A stretch of DNA of 64,000 nt from Agelas oroides (taxonomy: Eukaryota > Porifera > Demospongiae > Agelasida > Agelasidae): the NCBI GenBank assembly GCA_949130485.1, contig OX422203.1, positions 186,001-250,000 of the forward strand, given 5' to 3'. The position numbers and the translations under genes were made by a program. Positions 1 to 11,600 of the stretch are shown here, one piece after another (the stretch's first letter is position 1; each line of letters begins with the position of its first letter). The notes beneath the pieces are model-generated. The model ran no database searches. It was not told the DNA's origin and saw only the letters and a list, made by a program, of their open reading frames with translations.

Positions 1-3
1 CAG

Positions 4-9
4 TTTATT
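4..9 (-). promoter_or_regulatory. candidate poly(A) signal of the NEK4 gene
   Basis: On the minus strand the hexamer AATAAA lies just after the last NEK4 exon and overlaps one possible TAA stop. It suggests that the kinase gene ends at the very edge of the window rather than outside it. Confidence 0.45.
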
Positions 10-10
10 G

Positions 11-2225
11 CACAATAGTAGCCATGCTACCAGTGTTTCTTGAACACTCTACCTTCTTGGCACTGTTGTGCTTGTGGGCTGGTTTCTGCTGCTGCTGTAG
101 CCTGGGGCTTGCCTTGGCCTGCGGGAGGGAGGTAAGTGAGGTGCTGCGTCTTTTGTCTATACTGCCACTGGGCTTGGCCGGCTTGGAGTCAGTGATGTTT
201 GATCCCTCTCTGAGATGGGGGAGGACAGGGGAGGGTTAGGGATGAGAGGGAGAGGAGAGTGGGACACATTCACACAAACACACCTGTCATCACTAGAGCT
301 TCTTCGTCTAGCTAACTCTGGTGGGACTTCCTTCCCACCTGTCATCCCCTCATCCCCACCCCCTCCACTGGACAGCTCACCAGCTGTGGACTTTTGACTA
401 CCCTTCCTACACCAAGAGCAGTAGAAGTCATGTAATATCGTGTTAAGGTGCACAAAATGCAGTGCTCATGAATCTGTTCCTTACCGCCTTTTACTTGCTG
501 CTCGGTCAAGAAACATTCGAATGTGTCTACGTACAAAGTCCATGCGTAGGATCTGGTGGACACTTGGTCTGTCCTTCATGTTACTAGCTAACATTGCATG
601 AACCAGGTCAGAGAGGTCCTTGCTGAACTGTGAGGGAAGAGGAGGGACCTAGGGGAGGAGGGGAGGAGGGAGGGAGGGGAGGAGGGAGTGGCAGTAAGCT
701 ATAACCCTCCATTTTAATGACACACTCACGGCACCCATGTGGAGGACGCACCTTTCCTTGGAGGATCTTGTACATCAGTGCATTGATGTTGCGAGCAGTG
801 AAGGCATGCCGCAGTGTGGCCATCTCATACACACAGCAGCCAAGGGCCCAGATGTCTGACTTGTGGTTGTAGGGCTTGTTAGCAAACAGCTCCGGGCTCA
901 TGTAGTACGGTGTACCAATCACAGTGTGTGCCAAATCACATGATCCATCCAGCACGCGGGCTATACCTAGGTCACCCACCTGGTCAGAAGGACAGTGGTA
1001 TATTAATACTGAGTCCCCTAGGAGCCCTATCGTATCCCCTTGTTCACAGGAATTGTTGGCTTACTTTGATAATGTTGTTCTTACTGAGGAAGATGTTCTG
1101 CGTCTACAGTGAGGAACAAACAAACACCAATCTGAATACAGTCTCCATCCAATATCCATTCCTGTGGGTTGGCTGTTGAGGCTGAGTTTGCTGTACGACA
1201 TGCCTGTTGATTCTTGGCACAAACTAAACAGCTTGGTCCCCCGGCCATGAGAGAGGACCCACCTTACATTGCACAACCTGCACACTAGTTGATCTATCTC
1301 ACCTTCAAGTCCCGGTGTAAGATGTTTCGCTCGTGCAAATACTGCGGAAGAGAAGATAAGCGCATTGTTTTGTGCAATCAAGGGGTGTGCATCATGAAGG
1401 TGTGAAATATGTGTGTGTGTGTGCACAGGGAAGGGTGTGGGGGGGAGGGCCAACCTGCAGGGCGAGAGCAATCTGCACAAACCACTCCACGACCTGCACC
1501 TCAGGTAGCAGCTGTCCCTGGAAGGTCTTCAGCCGTGAGCACAAGTCACCGCCCTCACAGTAGCCCATCACAATGTGCAACATGCCTGCAGACAGGTATC
1601 AGCAAGACAGGCTCCATGCATAGCGCTTTGGACTAGCCTTGTTCCCAGGCCTTCACTGCAAACATGAGGCAGTGAAGGCCTGAGGAATGAGGCTATTTTT
1701 TTGTCTCCCTTTCCTCCCCCTTCCTCCTCCCCTTCCTCCTCACCCTCCCTCCCCCCTCTCTCTCCCTCCTCCCTCACCTCCCTCCCCCTCCCTCACCCTG
1801 CTGGTCTTGAAAGGATTCCCTGTAGGAGACAATGTTCGGGTGTTGTAGCTGAGACAGTAGAGATGCCTGCACAAGTGAGGGAGGGGGGAGGGGCAGACAT
1901 GCAAGTGCTCCTCAGCTGATAAATTGCTCCTCTCATGTCTCCCTTACCTCCTGTTCTGCAGCCAGCCTTTCCTTGGCACTGGCGGCAGTCAGCTTGATGT
2001 TCTTCATGACAAACTAAGCGGGGGAGGGAGGGGAAGGGAGGATGAAAAGTAGCTTACTGAACATGCTAGCGACGTCCAAAGAAAAGCTTGAGATCTCGCC
2101 AGCTGATGGCTCACTTGTTTCCTCTCCCTGCTGTGTCTCACGAGAAATACCTCCCCGTAGCTCCCCTTCCCGATCGCCTTCACCACTGAGTATGAGGACA
2201 GCCTGTCCTTGCCGGCGGAGGCCAT
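11..2225 (-). CDS. NEK4: NEK4-type NIMA-related serine/threonine kinase
   Basis: Protein kinase of the NIMA-related family; NEK4 relatives act in microtubule/ciliary function and DNA-damage responses (family knowledge). Exons read from splice sites: 2225-2115, 2013-1948, 1866-1797, 1585-1455, 1341-1303, 1103-1065, 979-752, 648-485, 406-284 and a last one from 118. The glycine loop GKGSYGEV is in exon 1, the catalytic HRDLK in exon 5, and the magnesium motif is DLG instead of DFG in exon 7, as in vertebrate NEK4. GTPYYMSPE follows the activation segment. Identity to NEK4 is high over the whole kinase domain ([27 protein letters not shown]). After the kinase comes only a short Ser/Gly- and Gln-rich tail, far shorter than the long tail of human NEK4. 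The end is uncertain: depending on the exon 9 donor, the stop is at 49-51 or near 11. A foldback element sits in intron 3. Confidence 0.9.
1634..1695. mobile_element. foldback/MITE copy in NEK4 intron 3
   Basis: A 62-bp near-palindrome starts TAGCCTTGTTCCCAGG and ends with its imperfect reverse complement (...GAGGCTA). It belongs to the TAGCCTCGTTCCCAGG family seen in many places in this window. I see no clear target-site duplication at this copy. Confidence 0.6.
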
Positions 2226-2773
2226 CCCGCGAAGCTACGAAGAAATTGTTTACGTGTTGCTCTAGTTACACGCAAGACACGTGAGCTCGCGCAGGGGGGA
2301 ATCCCCTCATTGATACAGCAGTATTGGTTTCCGCCCATGATACTTGAAGCTGATTGGTTAGTTTGAAGCATATGGCGGTACAACCGAGAAGGAGGGGAAC
2401 TGCTCACGTTTCTTTGTAAGAAGATATGTTATATAGTAAAGAACATTCTCATTGCAGTGAGTCTCTCAATGTTACGTATCCAAGCAGTACAGTCTTGCTT
2501 GTGAGCCTATAAGGCTGAGCCTGGATGCACACAGGTCCTTCCTCTAGCTTAAGAACATGATCACGTGACGTGGAAGACAAACATGACTTGAAAAACCAAG
2601 TGGCTATTATCAGAAGCTGATGTGGTGCACAAATTTGGGTATGCAGTTAAATAAAACATGATGAAATAAAAAGTGGGAATCAGAGCAGGAATTAAAAGTA
2701 CATGTACATAGCGTTTGGTTGTATGTCCAAAAAGTATAGTGGAAACTTGTCGAGTCAATAAGTTTTTATAGTT
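2226..2773. other. intergenic region between tandem minus-strand genes
   Basis: It holds the NEK4 promoter side and the 3' flank of the scaffold gene. I see no coding exon, RNA gene or clear minus-strand AATAAA signal here. Confidence 0.5.
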
Positions 2774-3526
2774 CTATGGATTGCTGGTGGAGGAGCGAGA
2801 TTCTTCTCCCTCCTCGGAGGGCAGTTGATCACCCTCTGCAGCCCCTGGAGCTGGGGGATGACTGGTTGGAGATGGTGGGGCAGGTTCATGCTCCTCCTCG
2901 TCTTCTCCTCTCACTTCCCAATCAGAGAGGTCTAAGGGAGGCTCTGAGGTGGGTAGAGGTGGGCCATGTTGGGTCTCACGCTCTCCAGTTTCCTCCCAGG
3001 CTGTGTCTTCATCCAGGTCAGCCACTGGTGGCTCAGACTGGGGAGGTGGCGGGCTCAACTTGGTTGGTGGCTCTGACTGGGGAGGTGACGGGCTCGACCT
3101 GGCTTCAAGTATTATGTTGGTGAGATTGTCCAGAGGGTGGGTGTGGGATGGAGCATGTGGGACAGTGTCACTTTCTACTGGTTCAGAGGGAATGTGTTCA
3201 AGAGGGGGCCCACTTGCTGGCAGAGGTGGCGTAGCTCTTTCTTCCTCAGGCTCACTAGTTTCTGGGTCCATATCAGGTGGCAGTTCAGATGGTGGTTCCC
3301 TTGGAGGTGGGGAGGGAGGTGGAGAGGGAGGTGGAGAGGGAGGTGGAGAGGGAGGTGGAGAGGGAGGTGGAGAGGGAGGAGGCGAGTCAGGAGGAGGAAT
3401 GTGGAATATGTGTGGCTTTAGCTGTGCGTCTTCTGCTGTGTTCACTAATGTTCTTTTCTCCTCCTGTGGCAAGCTGTCCCCCTCCTTTGGGCCTGCTGTT
3501 TCATTATCAGTATAGAGTGACTGTGG

Positions 3527-3571
<45 letters not shown>

Positions 3572-6500
3572 CGTGCGTGGGAGAAACAGCAAGCTAAAGT
3601 TGACAGCTAGAGAAAACACTCCTGGGCCCTGTTGCTATGACAACTGCCCACCTGTGTCATGCTCCTCCTGACAGTGAGAGTGACGGTGCCTTTTGTCTGT
3701 CTCAGCAGAGCCATCCCCTCAGCGTGAGGTCGGTTCACCAGGCTCTCACCATTCACCTGCACACACAAATGACCTCCTTGCTACTCTAAGAACCAGAAGT
3801 AAAGGGACATGCCCTCTTACCTGGATGACTTCGTCCCCAGGTTGCAGGTGACCATCAGACTTAGCTGGGTCATTGTCCACAGAGAGCACATACAGACCTT
3901 GGTCTGCGGAGGTTGAAAGGAAGGGAGGGAGGGAGGGGGAGGGAAGATAAACTCAACATGTATGCAACATAACTGTGATGTGTGGGTATATGAACCTTTC
4001 TGTTCAGAGCGTGACTTGTCAATGGTAAACCCGAGCCCCCTGAAGCCTTTCCTCAGGACCACTGTCTCCTCCTGTGGGGAGTGGTGGGCTAAAGCCTCCA
4101 AGATACATGGCTCTGACTGTGCCACAGGCAGGGCTCTCATCTCTCCTCCCTTCTCAACTGGCAACAGCTCTGGCTCTGACATGGTGGAGAGAGGGTCTGT
4201 GTTCTCCTGAGGGGGAAAGTCAAGAGAGGAGTGGAGGGGAGGCGGAGAGGCTGGCACAGCAGATGGGGTGGCATCATCGGGCAGAACTTCTCCACTCTGA
4301 TCCGTGACATTCTCTGCGTCTGCCCAGGATGCGTCTCGCTCCCCACTTAGGTCTCCTGGCCCCTCTTCCAAGGCCTCACTCGGCTCTGTGCTGACTGATG
4401 GTGGCAGTTCCGACTCCTCACTGACTGATGGAAGCCCTGACACGCCCCCTCCCATCATCTCCACCAACCAGTTATCATGAGAGGGGCGGTGAACATGAAG
4501 ACACACTCTCTCCCCTGACTGCAGCAGGATCTCTGCCGCCTGCCGGTGAGTCACTCCCACAAGACTCTCCCCATTCACCTACACATGAAACATGTGAAAC
4601 ATGAATAATGAGCCAGGCTGTCAGGCACATTGACAGCAGACCTCCCTCACCTGCAGCAAAATGTCTCCCTCCCTGAGCCTGCCGCACTCAGCTGCTGGAG
4701 ACTTTGCACCCAGCTGCTTGATACGAATAAACCCGGCTCCAATCGGCTTGTCTGCACCACCTGCAATCCGTAAGCCAAGAATGCCGCAATGTTTTATAAC
4801 CTCGACAATGAATCCTTCGCCATGGGGCAGATCAACGATGTGAGAGGTGGAGGTGGGCTTGGCTCGACGCAAAATCACCAGTTCAAGCTCCTCCCCACTG
4901 CTCTGCAGAAGAGACAGTACCTGAGAGAGATGGGGGAATGTAAGATGGCATTATCAATGATACGTTGCCAAAGATATAATATTGGGTCTCCCTCTCCCCA
5001 CCTCCCCACCTCTCTCTCTTCCTCCCCCCTCACCTCCCGGTAGCTCTTGCCCTCGGTGGTGGTGCCATTCACAGAGGTAATCTTGTCTCCGACTGCCACC
5101 TTCCCCTCGGCCACCCCTCCCTCCGAGACCTTGTGGACCACCACACCAACAGCAGAGTCCAGAGAGCTCCCCTGTGTGAGGGTGAGGGTGTGCAGGTGTG
5201 AGAGTGAGAGGATAAGAGGGTGATGGTGTGCATGCATGGAGTATGAGCACATGTAGGGGTGTGGAGGTGTGGGAAGGTGTGGGTGTGTGGTGTACTCAAA
5301 CAGCTTACTGAAATGGCCAGGCCAAAGCTTCTATTTGCTCCTTTCTTTATCCTCACTGTCAGCATCTCCTGCAGTGGAAGGGACGGTTCTTCTGTCAACA
5401 TGAGACAAGTTCAGAGAGAGCAAGGCCACTCACCAGAGGTGTGGGGGAGAGGAGGCGAGGGAAAGGATGGGGAGGAGGTGACTGGAGACTGGTGGAGTCT
5501 CTCTCCAGTGTGGTGGTGGCATAGGGAGGAGAGGAGGTGGAGGAGGAGGGGGAGGAGGGGGAGGAGGGGGGAGGGTGTTCCACCACCACCTCCGTCACAA
5601 TGCTAGGAGGACCTTTAATAGCTGAGAGAAGAAGACAAACACAGAAGCTCAAAAACAAATCTCTCTCCTTCATCATACCCTCTTACTTTCCCTTCCTCCT
5701 TCCCCCATCATCCTTCCCTCCTCCTCCCTCCCCCTCCCTCCCTCTCACCCTCCCTCCTCCCTTTCCCCATCACCCTTCCCTCCTCCTCCCTCCCTCCTCC
5801 CTCCCTCTCACCTTCCCTCCTCCCTCCCTCTCACCTTCCTCTCTCCCTCCTCCCTCCCTCTAACCTTCCTCTCTCCATACAGAGAAAGTAACGACGCTGG
5901 GTGCCTTTGCTAGCAGTTCCGCAGCCTCCCTGTGACCCAGCCCCTCCAGACTCTGTCCATCCAGAGACAGTAAGATATCTCCTGAAGCAAACAAACAAAC
6001 ATCACCATCACTCGCACCATCACTTGCACCATCACTTGCTCCATCTCTCTCACCATCACTCCCACCATCACTCGCACCATCACTCGCACCATCACTCCCA
6101 CCATCACTCGCACCATCACTCGCACCATCACTCCCACCATCACTCGCACCCACCTTTCTTCAGCTTGCCGTCCATGTCAGCTGCACCCTCCTTCAACACC
6201 TCAGCTACCATCACTTGACTTCCTCCCTCAGACATCTGGTCGGCAATGCGAATACCCAGCCCCTTACCCGGCTCTTTCAACAGTCGAATCTCATGTACTT
6301 GTCCAGACGGGGAAGAGGGAGTAAAGGACCCTGAAGGAGTATAAAACGAGTGAAGACTATTCAGCTGAAGTATTTCCTACTGCACACCTTTAGTTGGGGA
6401 CTCGAGTTGTGGACCAGGGACTGACTCATCACTCTGTGAGCTAAGACCGCGTGCGTACAACTGGAAACGATGGTAGGATCTACTCAGGTGTAGGAGATAC

Positions 6501-8649
6501 CGAGCTCTGGAGAAGAATCAGGAGGAGGGAGGAGGAGGAGGAGGAGGAGGAGGAGGAGGAGGAGGAGGAGGAGGAGGAGGAGGAGGAGGAGGGAGGAGGA
6601 GGAGGAGGAGGAGGAGGGAGGAGGAGGAGGAGGAGGAGGGAGGAGGAGGAGGAGGAGGAGGGAGGAGGAGGAGGAGGAGGAGGGAGGAGGAGGAGAAGGA
6701 GGAGGAGGAGAGGGAGGAGGAGGAGGAGGAGGAGGAGGGGGAGGAGGAGGAGGAGGAGGAGGAGGAGGAGGGGGAGGGGGAGGAGGGGGAGGAGGGAGAG
6801 GAGGAGGGGGGAGGAGGAGGAGGAGGAGGAGGGGGAGGAGGAGGAGGAGGAGGAGGGGGAGGAGGAGGAGGAAGAGGAGGAGGAGGAGGAGGGAGGAGGG
6901 AGGAGGGAGGAGGAGGAGGGAGGAGGAAGAAGAGGAAGAGGAGGGAGGAGGAGGAGGAGGGAGGATAGGAGGTATATCACTGCACTATACATACTGCAGA
7001 CAATGTTGTTACACTGACCTCTTGTAGGAGGCTGTGTAGAAGACAAGCGGCTTAGAGTCCTGCATCTCGACTATGAACTTGCGGTTCTGTGTGTGTGTAC
7101 ACACGTGCATACATCTCACTTTCAATATATCCACATGTGTACCAATCTACAATTCTACATCTAGTGTTGAAAGCAAACTGCCCTAGCTCTCCAGCCTGCA
7201 TGTAACCAGGCTGGAGAGCTAGAGCAGTTTGTACCCAGGCTGGAGAGCTAGAGCAGTTTGTACCCAGGCTGGAGAGCTAGGACAGTTCGTACCCAGGCTG
7301 GAGAGCTAGAGCAGTTTGTACCCAGGCTGGAGAGCTAGGACAGTTTGTACCCAGGCTGGAGAGCTAGGGCAGTTTGTACCCAGGCTGGAGAGCTAGGGCA
7401 GTTTGTACCCAGGCTGGAGAGCTAGTGTCCCTTTGTATACAAACTGCCCTAGCTCTCCAGCCTGGGTACAAACTGCCCTAGCTCTCCAGCCTGGGTACAA
7501 ACTGCTCTAGCTCTCCAGCCACTCACAGCAAAAGAGATGTTCTTGGTCTTCTTCCACGGGCAATGGTGGATGGGCGTCTTCACTTCCTTGTGTACATTGT
7601 ACACTACTATCCCTCGCACACAGAACCCCAGCCAGACCTCCCCCTCTGCACCATGCTTGTCCTGGAGGGAGGGAGACAATTGGACCATCTTCAACCATTC
7701 CCAAATAAGGGCATTGGACATATTGCTGACACACACCTTGGCAACCTGGTAGAACACATTCCCATACTCGGGCAGTTTCTGGGCCTCCTGTGAGGAGGGG
7801 TGGGGGGTGTGAGGGGGTGGGATATGTGAGGAGGCATGGCATGTGAGGAGGCGTGGCATGTGAGAGGTGTGGCATATGTGAGGGGATGTGGCAGGTAAGG
7901 GGGAATGTAAGAAAAGGGAAATGTGTGTTACCTTGAGGAACTCCAGTTCGGCAGCCTCCCTTGTCAGACCAAACTGCTCTGCGTGCATGTTTGGGAGGAG
8001 GTCGTGGATGTACTGATGACTCAGCTTGGCAATGACCTGATGAGAACACAGTACACACTAACGATGTGATCTACACAATCTGTGTGTGCACTAAACTGCA
8101 TGAGTAATGGTGGGGCAATGGAGTGGCAATGGAGTGGCCAACATGTGTGCATACCCCCACTTCCTCAGCTGGACAACCTATACTACGTTCTTCCTCATCG
8201 ACATGCATGGCCTTCCCTCCTCACCTTCTCTGGTAAGTAATCTTCAGGTCTGAAGTAGCCGTGGCGCTTCTCGAGTGCATCGTAGTTTCCTTTCTCAGCT
8301 TGCAGAGCGAAGGCTGCCACCTTTAGTGCAGTCTCCTCGTGGCAGTACATTTTCCCCTCCAGGAGGTCCTTGCGGAGCTGGAGGTAGTACTGGTGGCGGG
8401 TCTGGGGAAGCCTCAGCTGGGTCACATTCTCAATGTAGTACTTGACACGGAAGAAGACAATGAAGGAGGGAGGAGAGGTGGAAGGCTGCAGAGGAGACAA
8501 ACCACTTCCTTGGTCAGAACTAGTTTGTGCAAGTGCTAATATGGTGGCTTACTGCTGTAGTCCAGTTGGTGGGTGCATATTTGGCCAGCTTGCGATCCAA
8601 GTCAAGAAATATCTCCTGGCGGCCTGTGCAAAATGAGGTAGTTAGGGCT

Positions 8650-8680
<31 letters not shown>

Positions 8681-11600
8681 GTACTCTTGACCATGGCCAA
8701 TCCAAAGACATGTCGCTCCAAGAGACTCTGGTAGGAGACGACCAGGAGAAAGAGGTCCTGGCAACAGGAGTCATGCTACAGAAAGAAAGGGAGAGGGGAG
8801 GAGGGGGGAGGGGAGGAGGGGGGGAGGGGAGGGGGGTTCATCAAGCACTCACAGACCATACTTGCGGTGTACACACCTCTACTGTGAAGTCCACAGAGCG
8901 TCCGTTTAGGAGCACCACCCTCACCACCCTCCTCCCCATCACACTCTCACGCTGTGCAGGGGGAGGCTGTACATGGGAGGGGCACCAATGAAAGATGAGG
9001 AGGACAACAAAGAACAAGAGCACACACGATGAGGTCATCATGTGACCTGTTATGAATTGTTGTACCTTCTTCTGTCCGCCACTCAAGTGGGCAAACTCTG
9101 GACCAAACACCTTCTGCACAGGATATTGAGAACATGTAAACCATGTACCTACTACTGTACCTACTACTGTACCTACTGTACCTACTGTACCTACTACTGT
9201 ACCTACTGTACCTACTGTACCTACTGTACCTACTGTACCTACTGTACCTATTACTGTACCTACTGTACCTACTACTGTACCTACTGTACCTACTACTGTA
9301 CCTACTACTGTACCTACTGTACCTACTGTACCTACTACTGTACCTACTGTACCTACTACTGTACCTACTGTACCTACTCAACATCAAAATAGATGTTGTG
9401 AATGATACTTTGTGTACCTGCAGTTTTTGCAACGAGGTTTCATTTTCCTGCAGCTTCCGCCAGTCTTCATCAAATGTGACATCAAACATGTAACCTGGAG
9501 ATTTGGGAGGAAGGGGAGGGGCAGGGGAGGAGGGGACAAACTGCATCGCAGGGACAGAGTCTGGTGGCATGGAGGAGCGCTTCGGGTCATACACCTCGGC
9601 GACATGGACACTCATAACATTGTCTGCTGAAGGTGCTTTCCACACGAGCTCAGCCCCCTCATTCTCCCCACCACTGCGCCCAACCTTCTTCACCTTGGCA
9701 TACAATTCACTGACTGGTCGCTCATCCATCCTCTCCTCCTCCTTCTTTCGCAGCTTCACAGTCTCACTAGGCAGCTTGTTCACTTTGGCATAAAGCTCAC
9801 TAATCGGTCGTTGACTCTCCTCCTCCTCCTCATTCTTTCGCAACGTGACACCATGATCACTGACATCCAAAGTCGGTGATTCTTTTTCATTTGAAGTAGT
9901 TCCTGTTTTAGGCAGCTTGTTCACCTTGGCATAAAGCTCACTAATCAGTCGTTGACTCTCCTCCTTCTCCTCCTCATTCTTTCGCAACGTGACACCTTGA
10001 TCACTGACATCCAAAGACAGCGGCTCTTCCTCCAGTGTCGTAGGCAGCTTGTTCACTTTGGCATAAAGTTCACTGATCGGTCGTTGACTCTCTGATCCCG
10101 CAACTGGCGGCTGATCTCCAGAAACCTTTGGGTGTGATACCTCCTTCTCCATGTGCTGAAAGGCTTCATCGAGTGCTCTGTGAGTTGTGGCATTTCTTGC
10201 AACAGGAGGTGTGCTTGCAAAGGGCACACTTTCTTCGGCGTATGCTTCCACAATGGTGGCTGTTTCTTCAATGATGGGTGAGTCACACCGTGGTGGGGAG
10301 GATGGTGGGAGGGGAGGGGGAGAGGGGGGAGGAGTAAAGTCTTCAGGAGCTAGTTCAGGTGGTTCATAACCGAGCAGTGGAGGTGTGTGTGAAGTGGAAT
10401 CAGCAACTGGAAACTCAAATTCCTCTTCTCGCTTGTTCTCCATGTCCTTCACTGTGTCCCCCATCTCACTGTAGTCAAATGAGGCGTTGTACGTGTGCTC
10501 TGGGGCGGCTTTGTCCTCTCGTGTGAATGGAGTGAACATGGGCGGCTCTGTGGTGGGGAGGGGAGGGGGAGGGCATGATGGTTGAGGGGTGCGTTGTTGT
10601 TCTTCCTCCTCTGTGTCTGGAGGGGAGAGAGCACCATCACTAGCTGCATCCAGCTGGTCTTCTTCTTGGATCTGAGAGGAGGGGGAGGAGGGGGAGAGGA
10701 GGAAGAGGAGGGGGAAGAGGAGGGGGAAGAGGAGGGGGAAGAGGAGGGGGGAAGAGGAGGGGGAAGAGGAGGGGGAAGAGGAGGGGGAAGAGGAGGGGGG
10801 AAGAGGAGGGGGAAGAGGAGGGGGAAGAGGAGGGGGAAGAGGAGGGGGAAGAGGAGGAGGAAGAGGAGGGGGAAGAGGAGGGGGAAGAGGAGGGGGAAGA
10901 GGAGGGGGAAGAGGAGGGGGAAGAGGAGGGGGAAGAGGAGGGGGAAGAGGAGGGGGAAGAGGAGGGGGAAGAGGAGGGGGAAGAGGAGGGGGAGGAGGGG
11001 GAAGAGGGGGAAGAGGAGGGGGAAGAGGAGGGGGAAGAGGAGGGGGAGGAGGAGGGGGAAGGGAGGGAAATGCAGTATATAAACTAAAGAAAGTGACTTT
11101 TCAGCACACACATGTACAGTCCAATGTCGTCTGAAATGTTAAATTATCAGTTAGCCCGTACCTGTTCAGAGCCAGAGTCTTGCCTCCTTGTCTCCACTGC
11201 TGGTGGCATACCCTGCAGGATGGACTCAATCTTCTTCAGAGAGGGGTTCACCCCAGCTGGTGGTGTACCCTCAGGCTGTGTTTGCTCTCCTTCCTCGTCT
11301 TCTTCCTTGTCGGACGGAAGAAAGGAAGGTGGGGGAGGAGGAGGAAGAGTGGGCATGTCATCCAGAGTGATGCTGGTGATGGATAAGTTCATGGCAGCAT
11401 GCTCGGGAGTTTCTGTTGAGCTTGGGTGTTCCTCCTCTTCCTCTTCATCTGATGGTGGGACGGGAGGTGGAGGGAGGAATGGGAGGGAGGGCATGTTGTC
11501 TGAAGGAAGATCTTCTTCGTGATGTGGGTCTTCCTCTGGTGTTGTTAGATCCGGCAGTTCCCAGCTGGCTTCAAGTGGCATCTCACTCATAATGGGCTCC

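Noticed and set aside
6451-7046. 188-codon frames of Glu/Gly or Ser/Leu/Pro on both strands
   Set aside because: Pure product of the GGA repeat in an intron of the scaffold gene.
9042-9493. Open frames with TYYCTYCTY or LLYLLYL repeats
   Set aside because: Product of the CTACTGTAC minisatellite, antisense to the scaffold gene.
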